From the NCBI GenBank assembly GCA_963210315.1, contig OY723246.1, forward strand, positions 1,798,001 to 1,862,000: a DNA stretch of 64,000 bases, read 5' to 3'. Shown here piece after piece: positions 31,382 through 40,758 of the stretch (position 1 is the stretch's first letter; every line of letters starts with the position of its first letter). A model generated the notes under the pieces. That model was not told the origin of the DNA. It saw only the letters and a list, made by a program, of their open reading frames with translations, and made no database searches. The translations under genes were made by a program, and so were the position numbers. The stretch comes from Rhynchopus euleeides (Eukaryota > Euglenozoa > Diplonemea > Diplonemida > Diplonemidae).

Positions 31382-31452
31382 TGGTGGGTGGCGGAATCGA
31401 ACCACCACCTGCGGTTTTCACGCCGAACACGCAGGCCCCATGCGACAGCACC
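31382..31452 (-). other. tRNA-like segment with Pol III B-box (probable relic)
   Basis: On the - strand the T-arm is well formed (GGTGG TTCGATT CCGCC, B-box GGTTCGATTCC). It is followed by a 7-base acceptor strand ACCCACC, and a D-arm-like GCA TGGGGCC TGC lies at the right distance. The 71-nt length fits a class I tRNA, but only about 4 of 7 acceptor pairs form and the anticodon arm does not fold with a U33-containing 7-base loop. Most likely a tRNA-derived SINE head or tRNA pseudogene inside the foldback element. Confidence 0.3.
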
Positions 31453-31556
31453 TGACAAATCCATATTCGGGCGCGGTGGCAAACTCCTCACGCACGACAC
31501 TCCCAGCATCTCCAACGGCGTTCCCCTGAAGGGATCCCAGGGCCTCGCCTGGTCAG

Positions 31557-31580
31557 GCAGGTAGGGCAGCTGCCCTACCT
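31557..31580. repeat. Perfect palindrome GGTAGGGCAGCTGCCCTACC
   Basis: 20-base self-complementary sequence centred on CAGCTG. It is repeated with the same flanks (CA before, TATT after) at 31953-31976. A further inverted GGTAGGGCAGGCCTGACC variant lies at 31603-31629. Part of the repeat block inside the 30377-32696 element. Confidence 0.85.
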
Positions 31581-33329
31581 ATTTAATTCAGTCCGAAACC
31601 TTGGTAGGGCAGGCCTGACCAGCCTGCCCTACCAAGAATATTATTTCTGATCTGCCCCCGCCCCCCTGGGCCCACTGGGGCCCAGGGAGCAGTGCTATTC
31701 CGGACTATCAACCCAATGACCCACCGAATGTGGTCGGGTGCTTGACATGTCATGGACGTATGTCAGCCTGAGAACATATGTTCACTACCGTGGCCTCCGG
31801 CGGCCGGGGGGCTCCGCCCCCCAGACCCTCTGAAGGCGGTCTGCTGGCTCCTGGATGTCATGAACCGCCCGTGGTACGATAGACACGGATGATCCACTAG
31901 CCGAGCGCTCACGTTCGCGCGCGAAGCGCGCGAATTTTTTTTGCCCCCTTTACCAGGTAGGGCAGCTGCCCTACCTATTAAAGTTTTGGGCACGAGCCCA
32001 GCGAGATCACTGATAGGGGGTGTCCTTTGCACAGAGCAGGGCGACCTCAGGACCTGGGCTCGCCGACCTGGGCTTCCCCTCCCGGTGTCCTCGCCCTCGA
32101 AGGCAACATAACGCAACAAAAGGGAGGGTGTGTTGTGTCGGCATGAGGTGGTTGCACAGGGCCTGCATCCTTGTCCAGCACGTACCAGCGACGGGTGGGG
32201 CAGCAGGATAGTGGCACCCTGGTATCAACCCCGCACGTTAAACCCGTGCAGCCAGTGGTTACGCTCCACATGCGGAATGCGGATATCCGAAATCCGTACG
32301 TACAGTTTCCACATGCGGATTTCCGCATGTGCCTGGGTAATTTTCCCCGCCTCCCCTCCGAGCGTCAACCAAGCGTCAACCCATTTACACTGGGGCGACG
32401 CTAACCTAGCGTTACACCGGGTTGATGGTCGACGTCGATGAGAGGTTTTGCAGGAACAGATGCTCACTACCGTGGCCTCCGGCGGCTGGGGGGCTCCGAC
32501 CCCAGACCCCCCTGTAGTGTGCGTCTCGTACTCCGATCTCATATGGTCAGGGAATCCAACCACTCCAGTAACCTCAGGAGGACGCAGCCAATTCACACAG
32601 AATCTGTACGACCACAATGAACAGATGTTCACTACCGTGGCCTCCGGCGGCTGGGGGGCTCCGCCCCCCAGACCCCCCATGTAGCGTGTGCCCGTCGAGT
32701 GACCAAGTCCTGGGTGGGTGGCCGTCCGCAATAATTTTCAACTGAAAAAACGGCACGTGCGGTTTTCCGTATGTAATTATTTTTGCGTTTCCAAAACTGC
32801 GTAACCACTGCGTGCAGCCAGTCGTCCTGAAAACGCACGTGCGCATGGGGCCCGGCCTACGTGTGGGGTGCTGATCACCTTCCGTCGAGCAGAGCTGATA
32901 TTTCGGTGCTGGTGCTCCTTCGGTAGTAGTAGCTCCACCCTGGACCAGGAAACTACCCCCCCACAAGGAGGTTCCAATGTAAAGCGTCTCCCACCGCCCA
33001 ACTCCACCAATCCCGCCCAACACCGGCAAAATCAGGTGAGTGGTGTATAGAGTTGTATGTACACCTGGGTTGGCTTGGGTTGGGTTGTGGGCTGCGTACA
33101 GGAAGGAAATAATATTGGCACCCCAGGCCATTTTTCACTACCCCAGAACTACCTTCAAACTACCTTTTTTTTAGCATTTTTTAGGGTTCAGCCACACCAC
33201 AGCCTTACAAAAATTCTTAAACCCCCCTCACACCTATTGTTTACCTACAGCTATTGTTTACATAAAATTATTTACATGTATTGTTTACATACGATTATTA
33301 TTTACATGTAATTATTTTTTTTTAAAGCA

Positions 33330-33515
33330 CACTCGTGTGAGCGGAAAGCGCCCCACCACAGCTGCAACCAAACGTGCTCTATACACTAACCCCACCCTTC
33401 ATCAGGCTCAGGGTGTGATCAGTTCAGGGTTTTGTGTGTAGAAGCGTCAACGCAACAAACAAAAGGAAATTCATCAGAGCGGTTGTAGCTGTGAAGTGAT
33501 AGGGCGCTTTTTGGT
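33330..33515. mobile_element. ~180-bp MITE, GCGCCCYRYCAC family
   Basis: Ends are AAAGCGCCCCACCACAGCTG...GTGCTC and GAGCGGTTGTAGCTGTGAAG...AGGGCGCTTT, which are imperfect inverted repeats of ~35 bp. The interior contains GTGTGTAGAAGCGTCAACGC. A near-perfect copy lies in inverted orientation at 61003-61195; rearranged or degenerate copies are at 62455-62605 and 11598-11745. Confidence 0.8.
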
Positions 33516-33708
33516 TTTTCGAAAATTTTTTGAAGGTGTTCTAAAGGGCCAGACTTGGTACCTCGGTCACCAAAGTGACCCCACCACGATCCGCATGGAT
33601 TCCAAACAATGCAATTGGTGCCCCTGACGACCCCATATTGCGTAGTTTGTGCGTAGTGAAAAGGGGGGGGGGGTCTCATTTTTTGATTTACTCAGCCATT
33701 CTCTGTCT

Positions 33709-34325
33709 CTATGCCGGGACCCCAAACTCAAGGAGTTCTTGCTGTTCCGGGGTCAGTGAGGGTGCAGGCGCTTCAGGTGCTGCAGGTGCTGCAGGTTCTT
33801 CAGGTGCTGCAGCGCTGGCAGCCTTCGGTGCGGGTTTCGACGCAGTCTTTGCAGGTCTCTTTGGGGGTGCCCTTTGGCGCGGTGCCTGCTTCAGCTCGTC
33901 GGGTGGAAGCATCAACGCATCATTAAGCGGTGCCTGCTTCAGCTCCTCCGGGTGGAAGCGTCAACGCATCATTAAGGAAGAAGGAAGCACAGTTGCTACG
34001 CTTTTTTGCAGCTGCAGGAAACGACACCATACCCAACAACAATCCCCAGACCGTCGAGGGAGAGTGGGCGCCTGGATCCCGTGACACAGATCTCTAGTGC
34101 CGTTGTGATCCCCTCGGATAACGTCTCCTGGACGTTGTCAGCGGAGGTTGCCTGTGTGGCGGTGACCTCCGTATACCCCGCGGGATCCAGTGCCAGTAGC
34201 GCCTTCTTCAGCTTTTCGTCGACCCCTCGGCCGACGCTCTCCTTGATGTCAAGGGCCACCTTCAGGGTGGCACCTCGCAGCGCCCTGAAGGCTGTGATCG
34301 TATCATCATTCACAATCTCGAGGGT
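33709..34325 (-). CDS. Possible spliced - strand gene inside the mobile block
   Basis: Two protein-like - strand frames: 34325-~34050 (EIVNDDTITAFRALRGATLK, then DIKESVGRGVDEKLKKALLALD, ending GLGIVVG) and ~33890-33709 (APPKRPAKTASKPAPKAASA..., ending SLTPEQQELLEFGVPA and stop). A GTATGG donor at ~34051 could join them across an intron that holds a 57-bp tandem repeat (TTAATGATGCGTTGACGCTT...). The acceptor is not clear. The composition is convincingly protein-like (charged helices, then an Ala/Pro/Lys linker), but no family is recognised, and no start is visible because a stop lies 5' of the first frame, implying another exon. It is the only candidate - strand gene apart from the transposase relic. 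Confidence 0.35.
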
Positions 34326-35477
34326 GTTCTACGCGGCTCCTGGAACTCACTTCCTTCTCAGGTGTTTCTGGGCATGGGGCAACCTTGCCCAGGTGTTTCT
34401 GGAGTCCCGCCCCACATGTCGTGCGTTCTTTCGTACGGTGTATAGTGAGTTCTGGCAATAATTTTTTGCTCGGTCAGCGCAGTGCCTCCAGTCCTGTCTC
34501 AGTAGCCACACAGAAAGGGGGACCAAAAAAAACTGGGGGGGGACCAAAAAGCGAGACCCCCCCCCCCAGATTGCGTAGTTTGTGCGTAGTGAAAAAGGGG
34601 TAAATCAGGGGCACCAGCAATGGAGAGTTTTTTTTTGTCGGCAGCCAACTGCCTCCCGGCCCCCCTCGGCCAAGTGGCTTGTTTTCCTTAGAGCATTGTT
34701 GCTCAGAGCCCGTAGAACTGCCAACACTATCGACACATGTCACTGAACACGGCGGAATGGGACCTTCGCTGCATGAGGCGCAGGCACTGGAATCCCTCTT
34801 CTCAACTGCCTGTCGTGGGAGACGACCAGCCAGTGACGCGTACCTTGACTCCCTATCTCCTGCAAGGGATCAATGGGTTTTCCCTGGGTTGCACTTCGGG
34901 CCCACTGGGTTGGGCCCGAAACCTTTGCTTTTGCACTATGTACGACAACCCCCCTCCACATTTTTGCGTGCCGGTCGCCCCCCCCCCCCCCCCCTCCCCC
35001 GCACCTCTTTACCCCCCTCCCCCGCACCATGCTACCTCCTCCCTAGCAACCTCTCCCCACAACAAAACTGGAATCTCAGGTATATGTCACCCCCCAAAAG
35101 GGGTGTGTTTATGTCACCCCCAGGCGGCCCTGGAGGGGTGTGACCTACACTAACTACCACCCCGTGGCTATGTCACCTAAAAAAGGTGTGTTTATGTCAC
35201 CCCCTCCCGATTTTTGCACCTGTGGGGTGACATTTACACGGGGGGGTGGTAGGTAAAGGTGCAAAAAAAACGCATAAATACGTAAACAATATGTGTGTAA
35301 AAAAATATTTACATGTATTGTTTACATGGAATATTATTTACAGCTATTATTTACATGCACATTTACTATTTACATAAAGCTAGGTAAACAATAGCTGTGA
35401 CCCCCGTTTAGAAAAAAAGTTCAGAATCCTGAAAGTGGGGAACAAGCCCCCCAGTTAGGAACAGCCCTGTCGCCAAC

Positions 35478-35655
35478 CCAACATTATTTTCCGTGTCGTG
35501 CGATGTGGCTGCGGAGACGCTCGCATGTCCCGCGGTCTGCACGTGGTGCTCCTGGGTGGAGATGAGTTCCTGAAGGCTGGTGTGGGTCAGGTCCCCCGTA
35601 CCCCCGATGTCGCTTCCACGCCACCACGGCCTGTGTGACCTTGTTGCCCCCGCTC
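35478..35655 (+). repeat. Resumption of duplicated unit 2 after insertion
   Basis: About 175 bp matching 24830-25015 (for example CCGCGGTCTGCACGTGGTGC, TCCTGGGTGGAGATGAGTT, CTTCCACGCCACCAC). It continues the order of unit 1 across the large insertion and so marks its right boundary. Confidence 0.88.
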
Positions 35656-35959
35656 CCCACCCTCCCCCTTGTGGGCGCACTGTGCCAGTCTGCCACTCGA
35701 AGTGTGAGCATCAGCAGGCTGAAGCGGCACCTCTGGGCGGGACGCAGCACACTTCCTGCAGGGCCCCAGCACCCTGTGCCAGGCGCACCGAAGGGGTTTT
35801 GTTTGTCATTCACCTGCTCTGCATATGCCCCCCCTCCCAGCCCCGGACAAACGGCAGCCAGACACAAAAAGCCACAGGCGTCACACACATCACTTACACG
35901 GCACAGCCACACCAACCCTCCCCTGCCCCTGCCTGCCTCCCGGGGCCAGCGCGTCTGAA

Positions 35960-36667
35960 ATGATGGTCGTAACCAAGACGCACATCGCTGTGGCGGGTGC
36001 GATTGCCGTGCTGGGTGTGATTGGGGCACAGCAACTTGCGGCACTGTGTGGTTCGAAGCGGCGGGCAGCCAAGAAGCACCTGCGGATCGTGTGCATCTCC
36101 GACACGCTTGGGAGGCACCGCGACGTGGTGCTGCCGGAGGGCGACGTGCTGATCCATGCTGGGAACTACACGCAGGCGGGGGGGCTTGATGAGGCCAAGG
36201 CATTCAACCTCTGGCTTGCCGCGCAGTCGAAGTTTAAATCCATCATTGTCGTGGAGGGGTCACACGAGGCTGCAGGGCCCGTTGCACGGCACCAGGCAAC
36301 GGTGCTGTCCAATGCAACCTTCCTGAAGAACGGCGCGGCTTCCCTCGAGCTTATGCCTTCCGGTGCCTCCGATGTGCGTGCCACGCTCAAGCTGTACGGC
36401 GCAGCGCACACCCGGCCTGACGACCCGAATGCGAGCTCTGCGTTTGCCTACATCCCGGACGACGTGGATGTGCTTGTGGCACACATCCCCACGGGCTACC
36501 ATCTCGTGGAGGCAGTGCACCGCCTGCGCCCCGCAGCAGTTGTGTGTGGCAGTGTCCTCGATGGGCATGTCGCAGCAGAGCCTGACAACGGATCCATATT
36601 TGTGAATGCTGCCCTGTGCAACAAGGAGAAGGTGATCTCGAAGAAGCCCGTTGCCATCGATGTCTGA
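35960..36667 (+). CDS. Metallophosphoesterase paralogue with degenerate metal site
   Basis: 235 residues, same architecture as the protein at 21871-22593: hydrophobic N-terminal segment (~8-28), then the phosphoesterase domain. Strands and spacing are conserved but the metal ligands are not: SDTLGRH for SDTHGRH (~47), HAGNYT for HAGDYT (~68), GSHE for GNHE (~100), and CGSVLDGH for SGHIHQAYG (~196). The His of the VHGPP position is kept (AHIPT). The frame is intact over its whole length and ends with FVNAALCNKEKVISKKPVAIDV, so it looks maintained rather than decaying. It is predicted to be a pseudoenzyme that may still bind ligand or partner. The start is at the first of two consecutive ATGs, 10 bases after GGCCAG. 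Confidence 0.85.
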   Translation: MMVVTKTHIAVAGAIAVLGVIGAQQLAALCGSKRRAAKKHLRIVCISDTLGRHRDVVLPEGDVLIHAGNYTQAGGLDEAKAFNLWLAAQSKFKSIIVVEGSHEAAGPVARHQATVLSNATFLKNGAASLELMPSGASDVRATLKLYGAAHTRPDDPNASSAFAYIPDDVDVLVAHIPTGYHLVEAVHRLRPAAVVCGSVLDGHVAAEPDNGSIFVNAALCNKEKVISKKPVAIDV

Positions 36668-38986
36668 GGGTTCTTTTCTCAGAGTGGTCCTGATTTCGTT
36701 CAAATCAACACAATCGCCTGCAAAGCGCTTGAAAAGTGAAGTGCGGGGGGCTGTGGTATTGTGAAATAGGGGAGGGTCTCCAAAGAAAAGCAGAAAAGGG
36801 AACCCACCCATGTCGTGGAAATGCCACTTCTACATTATACACCCCCCCCCCCCCCCCTGCACCCCACACACACCTCCCCGCACCCCCTCATGTATACCAA
36901 TTCGCTCAACACACACGCATGTGTTGATGGAAAACTCTTATTTTGCAAAAAAAAATACAGGCGTTGCGCCAGTCGCCCTGCTCGGTTCCTTCTGGACACA
37001 CCGCAGTCATTTTTTTGGAAGGGGGGCTGCACACCGCCACGCCCAATGCGGGGGGCGGGTGGGGGCTATCACATGCGAGATCCTTGCCTTCCCACCCCAC
37101 CCGCCCCCTCTCCCTCGTGGATCAGCCTCGCAGGAGAATCATTCCACACACATTATCTCTCTCTCTTCTTCCCCTCTTTCGCACTCTCTCTTTCGTCAGG
37201 CACGCGAGTTGCGTGGGTTTTGTACAGTCAGTCCAACGTTTGCTTTTTTGGGGGTCTTGGCTGTGTGTGGGGGGGGGGGGAGGGGGGGAGAGGTGAAAAA
37301 TGGAGCCCTCGCTACTAGAGTGGCGATTGAATAGCGGGTCCGGTTCTCACGGAGTGGGCTCTGGGGGGCACTCTGCGGTGCCAGCACGCTAACCCAAAAA
37401 TACAATACGATTGAGTGAGAAAAAGTGAGGAACGGACCACTTCCCCTCACTGGCTGACGAGCTGTACGATACCGTATCAGTTCTCGTGCGTTCGTCTCTC
37501 GTGGACTGCGGGTCCGCGAATCCAACACAGCAAACGACGAGCTGTGAGGAGCTGTGACTGGTAGCGACGGCCCCCTATGAGGCATTTTCTTTGGCCATAT
37601 TTACTTTGCCACTCGTGTGCCATGCAAGCAAGTGGCAGAGATCTGAAGTGTGCTGAGATATATTCAGTGTTTTTGAATGATATGGCCACCTTTGGTCTGA
37701 TGCGTGTAGTTGTTCTGTTAGTTCGGCGCAGCCAACTGGGGAAACTTTCTGTGCCTTTTCGCTGGGTCTTGCGACCCTACTCACGCCACCTCGTCAGACC
37801 GGGGAGTGGTGTCCACAAAAGAGTGCATGCGTTCCAACAAAACAACCTCCGGCAGCAGATAAGTTTTGCTGTCACTTCACGATCCAGCGGGGTCACAGAT
37901 AGTTTTCCCAACCCCACACATGGACAACATATTATGGGGAGGACCGCGGAGGACTCCGCTCCAATGGGCCACGGCAATGGCAGTGTGGCGTGGCGGCAGC
38001 TCGAATCGGTGTCAAATCCACCCCACCCACCCCCATGACCCTACTGTGGCCCGTTTCATGCATGCACAGCCACCCAGCTATCCCCCCCCCCCCTAGGCAG
38101 AGACCCCGATAAGAATCCGACCCCCTGACCCCACCCGACCCCCGACCCCCTCTTATAAAAGACCCCCCCCCCCCCAAATATCTGGGAAAAACCCTGGGTT
38201 TTTCCCGAGGAAACGCGGGTTTCTCCCTCTGTTGCATTGTTTGGACTCCGTGCGGATCGTAGTGGGGTCACTTTGTTGGTGTAGGTGCCACACAACACCC
38301 CTGAAATGCAGAGGTGGTCCTCGTCGAGAATGGGGGTCGGAAACCCGGGGGTCGGAATCGAGGGGTCGGATATGGGGGTCAGAGGGGGTCGGCCCCCCTC
38401 CCGACCCCCCATTGTTCTCGGGGGTCGGAATACGGGGGGTCGGAGGGGTCGGAAGGGGGTCTGAAAATGGGGGTCTGAAACTTGGGGGTCGGAACTTTTG
38501 CACTATTTCTCAGGGGTCGGAAAATGGGGGGTTGCAAACTTGGGGGGTCGGAGTATGAGGGGTCGGCCCCCTCCCGACCCCCTCCGACCCCCCCACACAG
38601 GGTTTGCAAAACCCCGTCCTTTTGAATATTTGGGACTACTGGGTCATTTCGTGGATAGAAGTACCAAGCTTCACTCATGAAATGTGGGTCTGGTCCAGGG
38701 ATAGTCGTGGGAGGAGATGCCTGGGAGGCACACATCATGCCACCCTACCCACCCACCCAGCGGCACCCTCCCCGACCCCCTCCTCGGGTTTTTCAAAACC
38801 CCGTTCTTTTGAATGTTTGGAGTTTGTGCGGATCGCAGTGGGGTCATGGGGTGCCTATGAACACCCCTTATTGGTGGTCCCCATTCAGGCAAATTCCTCA
38901 AGGCGACCCCCTCGGACCCCCTCCCGACCCCCGACCCCTGACCCCCCCGACCCCCGACCCCCTCTTATCGGGGTCTATGCCCCTAG
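36668..38986. other. Repeat-rich spacer with GGGGGTCGGA arrays
   Basis: No gene. 36840-36857 is a poly-C run. 37302-37577 is a MITE-like unit related to 25342-25450. From ~38110 to 38600 and again 38900-38990 the DNA consists largely of degenerate GGGGGTCGGA / GACCCCC units on both strands, able to form G-quadruplexes and hairpins. Conserved fragments around TTTTGAATATTTGGGACT and TGCGGATCGTAGTGGGGTCA recur at 31290-31350, 33570-33610, 38240-38270, 38620 and 38810-38850 in both orientations. Confidence 0.6.
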
Positions 38987-40402
38987 GGGGGGTCAAATGC
39001 CACCCTTTTACGTGGACAAACATGATTTTTCAAAAAACCGGCGCAGAGGCCCCAAAGCCCCCGTAAACCCTCCAAACCCCCCCAGATCGGTCCGGAAACC
39101 CATCGAACCCCACTTTTCCACCATTCCGGGCACCTCAGGTGCCCGAATTGGGGTACCTAAATTTTGTGCCACCGTTTGGTACCGGACAGTGCCACTGTGT
39201 GGGAGGTTGGAAAAGAAAATGCCCCAACACACCACATCTGAGGGTTGCAATGCATGTTGCTTGCCAACCACGTCATCCGGTGGGTGTCAGGCGCTATGTA
39301 GGTGGCATTAGCCAGGTCTTCGATGAGTTCTGGCTTGTATATGTACCTCCCTGCCACCATGCACCGGGAGGCTGCCTGTAGGTACGGAACAAGTCCAGAT
39401 GGTCGTGTGATTCCTGTGCAGCAGTGCTCCACAACCGGGATGTGTTGACAACGACTGTTGCAACACGAGCTGTACATTCCGGGAACACACGAAGTGCGCT
39501 GTCGTGGTACCCATTGTGCCAGAATTGGTAGTTGCTGCGGTCTACTTTGCCTGGCCCAAGAGCACTGGTACTGAACGGTGCAATATGCGTGGCGAGGTGA
39601 ATGCAACGGAAGGGCGCAAAGTCAATACAGCTCTCGGATGGCGGGTGGTGGTGCCACTAGTGTGTGACGTTCACTCGAGGATACAACGCATCACAATGAA
39701 TCAGCAACCGTGGACCGAGTACAATACGCTCTCTGTGGCTGGTGTGGGGGACAAAGGCAGTGCCTGTGCCGCAGGCAGGGAGGTACATATACAAGCCAGA
39801 ACACATCGAAGACCTGGCTCATGCCACCTACATAGCGCCTGACACCCACCGGATGACGTGGTTGGCAAGCAACATGCATTGCAACCCTCAGATGTGGTGT
39901 GTTGGGGCATTTTCTTTTATACCATCCAAAACACAGCGCAGCATTGTGTATAGGAGGAAATACGATACTAGAAAGGACTGGCGTCATCACCTCTGTCATG
40001 TTTCCCTTTCTTCGTGCTCCACCACACCTTCTGTACTTCAGACAACACAAACACACAATAGCCGGTCGTGAGATTTGTGCAGAGGAGTGGTGGAAGCGGT
40101 CAACAAAACATTTTTCTTCGTTCCATTTTTGTGTTTCCATAGCGCCAAGTAAGATATCGACAGAAGGACGTCTAGTACGCGTATTTCCAACCTCCCACAC
40201 AGTGGCACTGTCCGGTACCAAACGGTGGCACAAAATTTAGGTACCCCAATTCGGGCACCTGAGGTGCCCGGAATGGTGGAAAAGTGGGGTTCGATGGGTT
40301 TCCGGACCGATCTGGGGGGGTTTGGAGGGTTTACGGGGGCTTTGGGGCCTCTGCGCCGGTTTTTTGAAAAATCGTGTTTGTCACCCCCATTTGACCCCCC
40401 CT
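38987..40402. mobile_element. 1.4-kb foldback with asymmetric arms
   Basis: Left arm 38987-39355, right arms 39776-39925 and 40190-40402, near-perfect reverse complements. Examples are GAATTGGGGTACCTAAATTT against its complement at ~40221, and ATCTGAGGGTTGCAATGCAT against 39876-39895. The right arm is split by 264 bp (39926-40189) absent from the left arm, most simply a later insertion. That insert contains CTTCTGTACTTCAGACA, also found in the 370-bp repeat. The centre (39356-39775) has no recognised gene. Confidence 0.88.
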
Positions 40403-40758
40403 ACCCCCCCCCCCCCCTGCCCTGACTTGCTTTTCCATTCACTCTCGACGATCAAACCCCGCCCTGCCCTGCAAAATAGCAAGTGAAGGGAGAGCATAGC
40501 CTTGTGATTCCTTCCGCTTCTGCTTCTGCCTCTGCTTCCACTTCACTTCTTCCACTTTCCCGCCCTCCGCACCCACCACCGCCAACAGGTAGCCCCCCTC
40601 CCCTTCCCCCCCCCCCCCTCCCCCCCACACGCCGCACCGGGGGGGAGAGGGGGGGAGGGAAGCGGGGGGGGGTGCCCCACCTCACCCAGCCTCCGCTCTT
40701 CCCCACTCCCCTCTCCCCTCCCCCCCCCCCCCCCCCTGCCTCCAATAGAGAGGAGAAA

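Larger units (their letters stand above)
30377..32696. mobile_element. 2.3-kb foldback element, ~250-bp TIRs
   Basis: The left arm (30377-~30625) starts GACGGGCACACGCTACATGG; the right arm (~32455-32696) is its reverse complement at about 85% by eye, including the block GATTCTGTGCGAGTTGGCTG or its variant. Each arm contains two copies of a ~55-bp GC palindrome (GGTCTGGGGGGCGGAGCCCC...CCGGAGGCCACGGTAGTGAAC). No target duplication was seen. The interior carries a 370-bp dispersed repeat (30831-31200), a tRNA-like segment and CAGCTG palindromes. Confidence 0.8.
33225..35405. repeat. Region bounded by inverted TTTACAT-rich AT tracts
   Basis: The left tract at 33225-33318 (CACCTATTGTTTACCTACAG, then several ATTTACATGTA and TGTTTACAT units) and the right tract at 35265-35405 (ending AGGTAAACAATAGCTGTG) are inverted relative to each other. 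They are strikingly AT-rich compared with their surroundings. They could be the ends of a ~2.2-kb foldback nested in the hAT-like block. A direct repeat TTGCGTAGTTTGTGCGTAGT also flanks the interior (33641 and 34573). Confidence 0.55.
27873..35469. mobile_element. ~7.6-kb insertion with hAT-like ends and 8-bp TSD
   Basis: The left end reads CAGGCCTGGG and the right end reads ...CAGCCCTG, i.e. CAGGGCTG inverted, the form usual for hAT elements. The flanks are TCGCCAAC on both sides (27865-27872 and 35470-35477), an exact 8-bp target duplication. Joining the flanks restores the order seen in unit 1 (24800-24860: GCCAATCCAG then ..CGTGTCATGTGATG). Inside are at least three other repeat elements and one possible - strand gene; no intact hAT transposase was found. 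The block could be one element bloated by nested insertions or a chance combination of ends, but the duplicated flank plus comparison with the uninterrupted copy makes insertion at this site well supported. Confidence 0.72.

Noticed and set aside
31382-31452. Functional tRNA gene on the - strand
   Set aside because: The T-arm and B-box are good but the acceptor stem is only partly paired and no valid anticodon loop could be drawn; kept only as a low-confidence tRNA-like relic.
33212-35405. Solo LTRs or an LTR retrotransposon
   Set aside because: The AT-rich tracts are inverted, not direct, and no gag/pol-like frame or primer-binding site is visible.
40483-40758. Upstream extension of the DOMON-NOX frame without ATG
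   Set aside because: Pro/Ser low-complexity translation of a polypyrimidine tract that is better explained as a trans-splice leader; the ATG at 40759 follows AATAG at 40744-40748.
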